In this document: piece after piece, positions 51,783-60,909 of the stretch
Position numbering within the stretch: the stretch's first letter is position 1
Layout of the letters: each line of letters opens with the position of its first letter
Origin: Luteolibacter sp.
GTDB lineage: Bacteria > Verrucomicrobiota > Verrucomicrobiia > Verrucomicrobiales > Akkermansiaceae
Direction: 5' to 3'
DNA length: 64,000 nt
Assembly (NCBI GenBank): GCA_030696085.1
Contig: JAUYNL010000081.1
Span: 1 to 64,000, forward strand
Position numbers and translations under genes: made by a program
The notes under the pieces: model-generated
What the model saw: only the letters and a program-made list of their open reading frames with translations
Told to the model about the DNA's origin: nothing
Databases searched by the model: none

Positions 51783-52784
51783 TTATTTGGAGCGACATTC
51801 TTCAAGGTCGCTGAGCCAGACCGTCAGATGCTCCTCCTCCCCGGCTCCCACCCAGCCATAGCGGATGAGCGCTTCGTAGCAGCGTTCCATCATCGACGGG
51901 ATGTCCGTGGTATTTCCGAAATCCAGCTCCACGAGAGTCTTGCGAATCGCGTGATTGTGCTGATATCCGGGGATCTCGTCACAGAAATCGCGGTGCAGGC
52001 TGTGGTCGTTGCGCTCCTGCCAGACCGTGGAGCCATGAAACATCACCGGATGGCCGAGATGGTGAAGGATTCTTTGCGCCACAAAACTTCTCCAAATATC
52101 AGTCATTCGGAAGCTACAGTGCGCCGGCAGATACAAGAGGGGGAAAACCTGCTCAAAGAAGGTGGTGTTCTGGCTGTTGAAAGGGCACCAGGCTCCGTCG
52201 CGCAGGGCCACGGCCCGGACGCCTGGATTGAAATCGAAGGGCAGCGGGAAAAGCATTCGGTAAACCGCATCCACATCGGGATTCGCATCCGCCAGGCCTT
52301 GTTGCAGCGGACACTCGATTTCCATGATTTCCGCAGGGACGGGGGGCGTTTCACGGGCATGATCGATCGGCAGCCCCCGCGGATAGATGAATGATTCCGA
52401 GAAATACGCATACACATTCACCCATCCCTCGTGATCGACGGGACGGCAGGCGCTGCGGGAAACACGCGGCAGCCAGAAGGTTTCGCGCGGGAAGTTGTCA
52501 TCGTCCGTTTCCACAATCACCCTCGCGCCCGCGGCGATGGCGTTGAGGTAAGCGATGTTCTTACGGGCATAGGAGCGGACGGGGCAGAGTCTTCCGAGTT
52601 GATGGAGTCCGGATTGCTGCGCCGCGACTGATAGAAAGCGGCAGCCCTCCAGTTCGAAATCCGCGGGGCTTTTGGTGTCTCCGGCCACGACGAAATCCCA
52701 ATCATGGGCGATGGCACCGGCGGCCAGGGATTTGAGAACGGGATTGGGAGCTGAGATGCTGGTGACGACGAGGGCGGTTTTCAA
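51783..52784 (-). CDS. STELLO-like glycosyltransferase
   Basis: MKTALVVTSISAPNPVLKSLAAGAIAHDWDFVVAGDTKSPADFELEGCRFLSVAAQQ...SYARKNIAYLNAIAAGARVIVETDDDNFP; likely TTG start. Confidence 0.8.
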   Translation of the reverse strand: MKTALVVTSISAPNPVLKSLAAGAIAHDWDFVVAGDTKSPADFELEGCRFLSVAAQQSGLHQLGRLCPVRSYARKNIAYLNAIAAGARVIVETDDDNFPRETFWLPRVSRSACRPVDHEGWVNVYAYFSESFIYPRGLPIDHARETPPVPAEIMEIECPLQQGLADANPDVDAVYRMLFPLPFDFNPGVRAVALRDGAWCPFNSQNTTFFEQVFPLLYLPAHCSFRMTDIWRSFVAQRILHHLGHPVMFHGSTVWQERNDHSLHRDFCDEIPGYQHNHAIRKTLVELDFGNTTDIPSMMERCYEALIRYGWVGAGEEEHLTVWLSDLEECRSK

Positions 52785-52880
52785 TGAGATGGCGGGGTGG
52801 TGGGTGATCAAAGACTGGGGGCATGGCCGGTGATCCGGATGCCCATGGGGAAAATGACGACCGGATTGCATGGATCGGGT

Positions 52881-54686
52881 TCAGCGGGCGGGTGGCGGCC
52901 ACCGGGATGCCGGTTGCTCGAGCAATGCGAGTTGTTCAAGGATGGTCTTGTTCCCCCGGTGGATCGAGAGCCCGCGTTCGAGGGTGGAACGGGCTTTATC
53001 GGGGTTTCCCTGATCCTTGTAGATTCGCGCCAAAAGGATGACGGAGCGTAGATGCAGGGGACGGCCGGTGAATTCGAAATTCAATGCTTCCCGGCAAAAT
53101 TGGGCCGCATCCTCCATCCGCCCGGGGCGTGATGACAGGATTTCAGCAAGCTCCACCAGGGAAGCTGATTTGAAATTCGCGCCAAGCTCCGGCAAGCGGA
53201 GAACCCTTTGATAGAGCTTCTCGGATTCAGCATAATCACCACGCGCGCCAGCAATGCGGGCCATGGTGAGCATCGCGTGCTGGTTCCATGGAGCTTCCCG
53301 GATTGCTTCTGCGGCGAGGGGCTGCGCCTGATCGATGTATCCCGCTTGATAGAGCATGCCGGCCGCGCAGGCTTTGGACTGGTACTGAAACGGCCGGGTT
53401 TCCGACATCAGGATGACCAGCTTGATGGGATCCTGCCACACGCCCGCCCAATAGCGGAAGTATGCGCCGCAGGCCGGGAGGCGGTAAACCAGCAGCAATA
53501 CCAGCAAGGCCGCGAGCACTGGAATGCCGGACTCCGCCCCCGGCCGTCGGCTTTGGAACTCACGGAACAAACGCCCGCACACCATGGCAAACGCCATGGC
53601 CAGCCCGATCGATGGAATGGTTAGATAGGCGTCATTGATCGGTCCGTTGAAACCGGGCAGGAAATTTCCGGCAGGCAGGCTGGCGAGCACGAAAAACAGC
53701 AACCCATACGAAATCCCGGGAAACCTCCTCCATGTGAAAACCGCCGTTCCCAGCATCGATGCGAGAAAAAGCCATCCGAATGCAAGTGCGGCGGCCGATG
53801 CCGAACGCAGCCATGCATAACTTCCCAGCAGTTCGAGGTGCCCGAACGGGAAGATCCACATCAGGAAATGCCGCCACAGGAACCAGGGTGCGGAAAGACT
53901 GAGATGGTGGGCCCGGGTATCGGGTGAGAACGCCGAATGGAAGTCTTTCACCGCGATGGCCTTGGCCGAAAACTGATGGCGGATGACGAGAAACGCCACC
54001 GCCACGAGCGCGTAGGAACCGTATTGGACCAGTCTTTTCCGGTCGATGGTGAAACGGCGCTCCTGCAGGTCGCGAAGGAGGAGCAGGCACGGAATCATGA
54101 TCATCGATTCATAACAGAGCAGCGCGCTGGCGAAGAAGACCACGCTGGCCGCCAATGATCCAGCCGAAGGGAGTTTCGCCGACCGCTCATGGAAGTGGAA
54201 CACACAGGCGAAGAAGAAAATTCCGACACTGATATTGGCGCAGCTCAACCAAATGGCCGTGGAGGCGCATGTGGGACTCAGCGCCCAAACCGCGGTGGCG
54301 AGCAGGGCGGTGACCGTTGATTTCAGACAGATCGCGGCGATTCGATAGACCCCGGCGATGGATGCGAGAAACGCGGACAAGCCGAGCCAGTGCCATGCGG
54401 GGAGATTCTCCCTCAGCGGAGCCGCCACCATGAAAAGCGCGTTTTTGAAGGGGCGGAAGAAATAGAACGCGTCCAGATTGAAAATCTCCGCCCAGTGCGA
54501 GAAACCGGCCGATCTCTTCAACTGGGGAACATCGTCCTGGAATGGCAGGGAATGCATGGCCGGCCATGTGCAGAACACGGCAAGAAGCAGAATGGCTAAC
54601 AGTGCGGCAAGAGCTCCTTTCGAGCCCGGCTGCAAGGTTTCCAACCTCTCCGGGCAGGGACCTGGTGACATGGAAGCAACTTTCAC
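52881..54686 (-). CDS. Polytopic membrane protein with C-terminal TPR repeats
   Basis: Many TMs; C-terminal TPR-like (GDYAESEKLYQRVLRLPELGANFKSASLVELAEILSSRPGRMEDAAQFCREAL). Confidence 0.75.
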   Translation of the reverse strand: MKVASMSPGPCPERLETLQPGSKGALAALLAILLLAVFCTWPAMHSLPFQDDVPQLKRSAGFSHWAEIFNLDAFYFFRPFKNALFMVAAPLRENLPAWHWLGLSAFLASIAGVYRIAAICLKSTVTALLATAVWALSPTCASTAIWLSCANISVGIFFFACVFHFHERSAKLPSAGSLAASVVFFASALLCYESMIMIPCLLLLRDLQERRFTIDRKRLVQYGSYALVAVAFLVIRHQFSAKAIAVKDFHSAFSPDTRAHHLSLSAPWFLWRHFLMWIFPFGHLELLGSYAWLRSASAAALAFGWLFLASMLGTAVFTWRRFPGISYGLLFFVLASLPAGNFLPGFNGPINDAYLTIPSIGLAMAFAMVCGRLFREFQSRRPGAESGIPVLAALLVLLLVYRLPACGAYFRYWAGVWQDPIKLVILMSETRPFQYQSKACAAGMLYQAGYIDQAQPLAAEAIREAPWNQHAMLTMARIAGARGDYAESEKLYQRVLRLPELGANFKSASLVELAEILSSRPGRMEDAAQFCREALNFEFTGRPLHLRSVILLARIYKDQGNPDKARSTLERGLSIHRGNKTILEQLALLEQPASRWPPPAR

Positions 54687-54702
54687 GGTTTGGTTTTACG
54701 CA

Positions 54703-56343
54703 TCATCCATGCGGGGTGACAGGATACATCCGGTTGGTGGAGCGGGACGCCGGCGGAGTCCGGGCGCGGTATGCCTCAAGAGCCGCCGCCATTTTACCAG
54801 CCGCTTCCGGCGAGGTGCCGTAGAAGACGACCTTGTCACTGCCGCAGATCAAATTGTCACCGAGAGCCCACGTTTCCACCGGGATGAGAGTTTCCGGCAA
54901 TTGATCGGGCGGGAGGTACCAGCTCGGATAACAAATCACATAATCCGTGCGGGTTTCCTCAAGGCGGGCCTTCAGAATGTTAGAACCGTAGGTGCGGTTG
55001 CGCTTGGCCCTGGTCAGGCGGTTGTCGCCGAGACCGTAGAGATCCAGCACCCGCGCGGAGGTGAGGAAGGACACCGCGCCAAGATCGTTCACGGCGACAC
55101 GCGCCCCATTCCCAAGGTGACGGGTGACCAAGGCCATTTGGAGTTGCTGATCACGGATGTTGGCGGCCGCATGCACGATCTCGCCCGTTGCCCGGACTGA
55201 CCGCCAGGCCAATGGGAGCGTGGTGAACGCAAGGATCACATAAACGGAAAGCGACAGCGCGAGAGGGAGTTTCCTCATCCAATCTTGCAGCGGCGGCAGC
55301 AGGACGGAGGCGGCGATCAGGCCGAGAATGACGAGGTAGCCTTCGTAGCGGTAGAACCACCCCAACTGCGCGAGCTGCAGGTGGATCAAGATCATCGCAA
55401 ACACGGAAACCGGAAGCCAAGTCAGCTTTTTCCCGCGCCACTTGCCGCCGAAGATCCGTATTCCGGCTGCGACAAGCAAAAGCAGGCACAGAACGAGAAC
55501 ATATTGGTTTTCCATCACTACTTGAAAGGCCTTGATTTTCCATACACCCGCCAGGTTTCCCTTCAACATCAGCGAATTCGGCAGGGCAAAGCCACCATGG
55601 GCCAGCGAATAGGCGGCAAAGGTGATGGCCGGCAGGGTCATGCCGGCTCCCAGTGCGAACGCGAATCTCCACCTCCGATGCCACGCCAGCCAGATCAGCA
55701 AGGGCGGAAGTGCGAAAAGCGACTCATAGCGGGCCCCCCCGGCAAGCAGGGCCCAGAGGAAAATCGCCCCCGGATTTTTTGAAGCGTTCCGCGAAACGGC
55801 CACCAGCGAACCAAAGAGACCCACCATGGTCCATGCGTGAAAGGTGTGCTCCATGCCTGTGGAAATGATCGGCAAGGTCGGCGCATAGGCCATGGCCAGG
55901 ATGCAGACCATCACCCGGCCCGCCTGAGCGACACCCACTGCCTTGAGCAGCGAATTCGAACGCTCGATGGTCAAGGCCCCGAACAGAGTCGCGAGGAGAG
56001 CGAATGTCCATGGCTGGGGGCCGGTCACGAGGAAAACCAGCGCCAACAGCAGCGTCCACAAGGGTGAGGAGCTGGCGGCGGAAAACTCTCCCGGGATGAT
56101 TCCGAACGTGCCGCTGGCAGCGATGTTTTTCGCCATGGTGCCATGGATGTAGGCGTCATCCACGGTGTAGCTGATTTCCCCCGTTCGGCTGTGAATGGCC
56201 CACCACATCCAGGCGGTGGCGAGGGAATAGACAAGCACCAGAGCCACCAGTCCCCGATCAAGGGGGAAGAATGAAAGACATGACGGGTGTCGCTTGGAAC
56301 CGGATTCGGATGCACTCATCAGTGTCATGCTGTCATCATTCAT
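54703..56343 (-). CDS. Polytopic membrane protein, glycosyltransferase/mannosyltransferase-like
   Basis: Many TMs; N-terminal YTVDDAYIHGTMAKNIAASGTFGIIPGEFSAASSSPLW. Confidence 0.7.
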   Translation of the reverse strand: MNDDSMTLMSASESGSKRHPSCLSFFPLDRGLVALVLVYSLATAWMWWAIHSRTGEISYTVDDAYIHGTMAKNIAASGTFGIIPGEFSAASSSPLWTLLLALVFLVTGPQPWTFALLATLFGALTIERSNSLLKAVGVAQAGRVMVCILAMAYAPTLPIISTGMEHTFHAWTMVGLFGSLVAVSRNASKNPGAIFLWALLAGGARYESLFALPPLLIWLAWHRRWRFAFALGAGMTLPAITFAAYSLAHGGFALPNSLMLKGNLAGVWKIKAFQVVMENQYVLVLCLLLLVAAGIRIFGGKWRGKKLTWLPVSVFAMILIHLQLAQLGWFYRYEGYLVILGLIAASVLLPPLQDWMRKLPLALSLSVYVILAFTTLPLAWRSVRATGEIVHAAANIRDQQLQMALVTRHLGNGARVAVNDLGAVSFLTSARVLDLYGLGDNRLTRAKRNRTYGSNILKARLEETRTDYVICYPSWYLPPDQLPETLIPVETWALGDNLICGSDKVVFYGTSPEAAGKMAAALEAYRARTPPASRSTNRMYPVTPHG

Positions 56344-56827
56344 GATCTGGCAGATCGACCGGCTCGGCGCGCGGCGGGAGCACGCCCAACTCGCTTTCAA
56401 GGCTGGTGAAGGGCCGGTCTTCGGTGACTGGCAGCGGGCGGAAGGATTCCGAGTGGGTATCGACGCGGAATTCCAGCTTCATCACATCGCGATTGGTTTC
56501 GGCCAATTGATCGAGCAGATCGCGGTTTTGATTTTGCAGGCTCTCCATCCGGGAAATGAGGGTCTCGTAGAACTGCTCTTGTCCGGCGGCCGGTGGGGCG
56601 GTCGGTTTTGGGTTCTTGGCGACGGCGGCGACGGCGGCCACCGGCTTGGAAACCACGGGTTGTGCGGCGGGCGCGGGCCGTTCCACAGGGACGGAGGGAA
56701 TGGAAACGGGCGCTCCGGCATCCAGTGCGGCGATGAATTCGCGCACGGACCACCAGTGGCTGAGACCAGCGGCGGACATGGCGGCGGTGGCGACACCGCA
56801 GAACAGTGGCAGAGTCGTGGGTTTCAT
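56336..56827 (-). CDS. Hypothetical protein of secretion/pilus-like operon
   Basis: 163 aa, N-terminal hydrophobic segment, Pro/Ala-rich linker, coiled-coil-like region; overlaps upstream gene stop. Confidence 0.65.
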   Translation of the reverse strand: MKPTTLPLFCGVATAAMSAAGLSHWWSVREFIAALDAGAPVSIPSVPVERPAPAAQPVVSKPVAAVAAVAKNPKPTAPPAAGQEQFYETLISRMESLQNQNRDLLDQLAETNRDVMKLEFRVDTHSESFRPLPVTEDRPFTSLESELGVLPPRAEPVDLPDHE

Positions 56828-57633
56828 CGTTTGCGGACGGGTGTGGCGACGGGCGGTGCCGATTCTGTGGCGGGTTCCGGTTGCGGCAGGGAGACGACGA
56901 GTTGCTGGAGTTGGTCGATCACGCCACCGAGGCGTTTCGCGTCGTTATCCAATTGGCGGATGGATGAGGAGAGCACGGCCCCGACCGTGGCGTCCTGGCG
57001 GTAGCCGAGCGGTGCGTTGAAGCCGGGCTCGGAAACCTGGAAAACGCTGGAGCCATCCGCCTCGGGCACGAGCCGGTGCGGACGGACGGAGAGGGTGATG
57101 TTCTTGCCGGAAGAAAGCCGCACCTCGTGGCTGAAGGGGGGGGCGCTATCCGAAGATTCGATCTTCCAGCCGGCGGGTGTTTGGGCGAGCAGTTTGGCGG
57201 GAAATGGGGCGAGCAATTTCACCTGCGCCGGATCGATGGTGCCGGAGCCGCTTTTGAGTGCCTCCACCCGCACGGCGAGTCCCGGGCGTGGGCCGGGCGT
57301 CGGATCAGCCACGATTTCCTCACCTGCGGGCGGTGCCGGGGTTTCCGTTTGCGGGATGAGGATGGCCCCTTCCGGGGCCTTGCCGATTACCAGCACCGGC
57401 GGCTTGGCCTCCGGGCTTACGGCGGCGGGCGGTGGGGCGGACTCCTCCTGAAGCGCCGGCACGGGCGGCTTGCGGAAAGGATCGGGCGCGGCGGCCACGG
57501 TTTCCTCATCAGGCTGGAATTCACTGAAGGTCTCGAGCAAGGGGTTTTCATAGGGGGTCTGCGCGATGATCTGGGCGGCCAACGATGGCATGGCCGCAAG
57601 CGTGACAAAAGTGAGGGCGAGGCGTGCGTTCAT
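56824..57633 (-). CDS. Secreted hypothetical protein of secretion/pilus-like operon
   Basis: Signal peptide MNARLALTFVTLAAMPSLAAQ; ATGA-type overlaps with neighbours. Confidence 0.7.
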   Translation of the reverse strand: MNARLALTFVTLAAMPSLAAQIIAQTPYENPLLETFSEFQPDEETVAAAPDPFRKPPVPALQEESAPPPAAVSPEAKPPVLVIGKAPEGAILIPQTETPAPPAGEEIVADPTPGPRPGLAVRVEALKSGSGTIDPAQVKLLAPFPAKLLAQTPAGWKIESSDSAPPFSHEVRLSSGKNITLSVRPHRLVPEADGSSVFQVSEPGFNAPLGYRQDATVGAVLSSSIRQLDNDAKRLGGVIDQLQQLVVSLPQPEPATESAPPVATPVRKR

Positions 57634-58418
57634 CGTCCGGCGGGTTGGATTTGGATCGAGTCGGTGGTGATCAGACCGGCGGGGCGTGGTGTGTCGTTGG
57701 CATCCTCCTGATTGGCGGGCAGTGTGGGACTGTCCGCGCGCAGTTCGGCGGATGGAATGGAGGTCTCGATCAGGCGGTTCCACTTATCGAGCAGCTCGAC
57801 ACCCTCGGTGCGCAGGGTCTGGCATTTTTCCTGATAGTCCATCAGGTGGAGGAGAAGCTGGCGGGCCTGGGCGACTTCATCGGGAGTCCAGCGGAGCTGG
57901 CGGCTCTGATAGAGAACCGGCACGTCGAGCACAATGCGATCAAGATGACCACCGGGAGCCTCTGCGGTGAGGACGTGCTGGACGCGAAGATTGGTCTCCT
58001 CAAAAACGGAGGCGGAATCCGCCTGCCGCAGGGCTTGGCGTGGATCGCTGGGGATAGGCTTGTCGGCGGCTCCGGCCTCGCCGGGCAGGCTGTTGCGGCT
58101 CGGCATGAGGCTTGCCGGGGAGGCAGCGGTGGCGCCGGCGATCATGGATGGGGTTTTCCCGGCGGAACCCGGCGCAATCATGGCGGGCGCGGGCAGAATG
58201 ACGGGCTTGGTGATGTAGAGCAGGCAGAACAGGGCCGCGACGGCGGTGCTGGAGAACAGCAGCCATGGATAGGCTCGCTGGGCCGGGCAACTCGGGGAAA
58301 CGCGGCGGTTCGCCGAGGAGTAGGAACCGGATGACGGGGCAAGCACGGCGGGCAGCGAGGGAATGTTCTCGCCGCCCGGCTTGCCGGTGGTCGTTCTGTG
58401 GGCGGGCAAGGGTTTCAT
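57630..58418 (-). CDS. Membrane hypothetical protein of secretion/pilus-like operon
   Basis: Single TM (AYPWLLFSSTAVAALFCLLYI) with large C-terminal domain; overlapping neighbours. Confidence 0.7.
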   Translation of the reverse strand: MKPLPAHRTTTGKPGGENIPSLPAVLAPSSGSYSSANRRVSPSCPAQRAYPWLLFSSTAVAALFCLLYITKPVILPAPAMIAPGSAGKTPSMIAGATAASPASLMPSRNSLPGEAGAADKPIPSDPRQALRQADSASVFEETNLRVQHVLTAEAPGGHLDRIVLDVPVLYQSRQLRWTPDEVAQARQLLLHLMDYQEKCQTLRTEGVELLDKWNRLIETSIPSAELRADSPTLPANQEDANDTPRPAGLITTDSIQIQPAGR

Positions 58419-58882
58419 GGCTTCATCGGAGGAGAAATCGCGCCGGGAGGCATTGCGGCTCTCGGTTCGGCGGCGATCGCGTGGCTGATGATCGTTTGGT
58501 TGGAGACACCGGGAAAGGTGGTGATGGTCATCGACTCGCGGCTAAGACGAAGGTGGCGGAGGACTCCGCCGGTATGGCTGGTGGCTTGCAGACCGGGAAT
58601 GACTTCCAGTGCGCCACCGCCGATGCGCTGGCGGCCGATGCCATCGGAGCGGTAGATTTCAAAAGTGGAGTGGGAATCCTCCTCGCCCTCCGCCGTCACC
58701 CGGACCCGTATGCCATCGGTGTGGACGTGAAAGGCAATGGGTTTCATCGGGATGGGAGTCATCTTTTCGCCGGTGATTTTGAAATGAGCCTGCAGGAGGA
58801 AATCCCCCACATGTTTGAACTCCGCCGCCGCAGCGGCTGCGGAGGCGAGGGCGAGACTGATCGCAATGGAGGAAATCCGCAT
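58415..58882 (-). CDS. Secreted hypothetical protein
   Basis: Signal peptide MRISSIAISLALASAAAAAAE; tight operon. Confidence 0.7.
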   Translation of the reverse strand: MRISSIAISLALASAAAAAAEFKHVGDFLLQAHFKITGEKMTPIPMKPIAFHVHTDGIRVRVTAEGEEDSHSTFEIYRSDGIGRQRIGGGALEVIPGLQATSHTGGVLRHLRLSRESMTITTFPGVSNQTIISHAIAAEPRAAMPPGAISPPMKP

Positions 58883-59295
58883 CATTCGCCCACGTCCCAG
58901 AGGTGGTCTCGGATGTCGCCGGAAGGGTCGTATGGGACTCCGGAACCGGCGTTGATGACGGGGGGAGAGACGTTGACCAGAATGCCAAGCTGGGCACCTG
59001 TGAGTGATTTCACCGTCGGCAGGGCGGTAGCGTTGCCCGGCGGCAGGTAAGGAATGATGTCCGCCGCCACGATGGTGCTGACGACCTTCGTCGGGTTGTC
59101 CGCGAGAAACATGCGCTGGGCGGAATAGACCCTGCGAAGGGTCTCGGAGGCTTCCCTGCCGAGTTTCCACTCATCCATTTTTCCCGAAACGAACAGCCCC
59201 GTACTGATCAAGGCAATCAAAACCATGATGACGATGGTCATCTCCAGAAGCGTGAACGCCCGTCTGGCTGGAGTGGTTTGACTCTGCATGTTCAT
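58882..59295 (-). CDS. Pseudopilin (prepilin-type N-terminal cleavage/methylation)
   Basis: RRAFTLLEMTIVIMVLIALISTGLFVSG. Confidence 0.9.
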   Translation of the reverse strand: MNMQSQTTPARRAFTLLEMTIVIMVLIALISTGLFVSGKMDEWKLGREASETLRRVYSAQRMFLADNPTKVVSTIVAADIIPYLPPGNATALPTVKSLTGAQLGILVNVSPPVINAGSGVPYDPSGDIRDHLWDVGE

Positions 59296-59351
59296 GACCC
59301 CTGAAAATTAAGTGATCCCGAGGGTCTTGCAAAGCGTGAAATTCAGATTTA

Positions 59352-59765
59352 TCAGCCTTTCAAGAGTTCCAAAGCTTCCATGAAGTTTTTACGGAATTCC
59401 GGATCCTCGACCAGGCTCTTGAGGTAAAGCAGGGCGAAGAATACCGAAGTTGAGATGACGACCACGGAGAACAACCACCAGGTGACGGATTTTTCCTTGG
59501 GCGCGATGAAGGGCACATACCATGCCTCGCGATCCACGATCTGGGCGGTGAACATCTGGTTGTTTTCCTTCAACTGCCGGATGAGCTCGTCGGCGGCCTC
59601 GCTGCTGGCGGCGATGAAGAGATGCTTGTAGCGTTTTCCGGGAGCATCGGGCAAATCGACGGCACGGATCCCGGCCGGGATGGATTCCGGCGGGCGGAGC
59701 GTCAGAATGTGGAGTTCGTAAACAAACTTCTCACGCAGCCAGCGGTCGAATCGGGTGAGTTGCAT
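59352..59765 (-). CDS. Small membrane hypothetical protein of the operon
   Basis: 137 aa with one C-terminal TM (VTWWLFSVVVISTSVFFALLYL) between pseudopilin and GspF-like genes. Confidence 0.65.
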   Translation of the reverse strand: MQLTRFDRWLREKFVYELHILTLRPPESIPAGIRAVDLPDAPGKRYKHLFIAASSEAADELIRQLKENNQMFTAQIVDREAWYVPFIAPKEKSVTWWLFSVVVISTSVFFALLYLKSLVEDPEFRKNFMEALELLKG

Positions 59766-59775
59766 GGCGCCTTGC

Positions 59776-60909
59776 TCAGATTCCGGATTGCATCATCTTC
59801 GGACCCATCAGGAAAATCGGCAGGAAGGTGCCGACGAAAACCGCAGCGATCAAGCTCACCGCGATGATGAGCACGACGAAACTGATGGCGGCGGCAAAGG
59901 CGTTCATGTGGTTTTGCAGATCCTCCTCGTACATTTCGGCGAGCATGTCGAGCTGGGCGTCGAGCGACGCGGATTTCTCACCGATGGCGAGCATGTGGGT
60001 GACCTGCGCGTCCACCGAGGTGTATTTGGCGAAGGCGGTGGAGAGCGGCACGCCGGAGTGTTCGTATTTGTCCGCTGCGTTGCGCAATTCCTCGTAGAAC
60101 GGGGTGTTGCGCACGCTGTTGGCGGAGACCCGGATGGACTTGGCGAGGTTGATACCGTTGGAATGCAGCAGTTTGATGGTGGAGATAAAGGTCATCTGGC
60201 GCAGACTCATGATCAGCAGCCGCAGCAGCCGCCATTTCGACATGACGAACCCAAGGATCAGGTTGCGGACTTTTGCGGAACGGGCGATGGTCACCCCGAT
60301 GGTGATCACCGCGATGATGAAAACCGGCCAGACCGCTTGGGTGAAATGGCTGACCTTGAAGGAAATGGCGGTCATGCCATCCGGCTTCGCACCCACGCCG
60401 TTGAGCATTTCCTCCACCTGCGGAACGATTTTAACCTGCGAGACGATGAACGCTCCGGTGAGAACGCCGATGATCACGCCTGGGGTGATGGTGGCTTTCT
60501 TGAGTTGTTTCTGGAAGAAGAGCTCGCTTTTCAAGCGGGTGGCGAGTGATTGAAATGCGTGATGGAGCTGGCCCGCGTCCGAGCCCGCCTGGATCAGGCC
60601 GACGATCGTCTCGCTGAAGCGGCCGGTGCGGCGGAAGGCTTCATGCACGTTGATGCCGGAGTTGATGTCCTCGCGGACGTGATGCAGGGCATCGACCATG
60701 GTTTTGTTAGGAAGTCCGTGGCTGTAATACTTCAGCGCGTCAGCCGTGTTGATCTGGGCGCGTAGCATCGAGCCGAGGCCGCGGAACATGTCCACGAGTT
60801 CCTTCTTGGTGAACTCCTTGACCTTTTTCGGCTGGTTGAGCGCGGCGAGCAGCCCTTTGGGAGCGCCTGCGGCGGCATCGGGTTTGGCAGTGGTGGTGGC
60901 GCTAGTCAT
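59776..60909 (-). CDS. Type II secretion system F / PilC-like inner membrane protein
   Basis: FTKKELVDMFRGLGSMLRAQINTADALKYY; GIIIGVLTGAFIV-like TM core; ALMTHMLAIGEKSASLDAQLDMLAEMYEEDL-like motif. Confidence 0.92.
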   Translation of the reverse strand: MTSATTTAKPDAAAGAPKGLLAALNQPKKVKEFTKKELVDMFRGLGSMLRAQINTADALKYYSHGLPNKTMVDALHHVREDINSGINVHEAFRRTGRFSETIVGLIQAGSDAGQLHHAFQSLATRLKSELFFQKQLKKATITPGVIIGVLTGAFIVSQVKIVPQVEEMLNGVGAKPDGMTAISFKVSHFTQAVWPVFIIAVITIGVTIARSAKVRNLILGFVMSKWRLLRLLIMSLRQMTFISTIKLLHSNGINLAKSIRVSANSVRNTPFYEELRNAADKYEHSGVPLSTAFAKYTSVDAQVTHMLAIGEKSASLDAQLDMLAEMYEEDLQNHMNAFAAAISFVVLIIAVSLIAAVFVGTFLPIFLMGPKMMQSGI

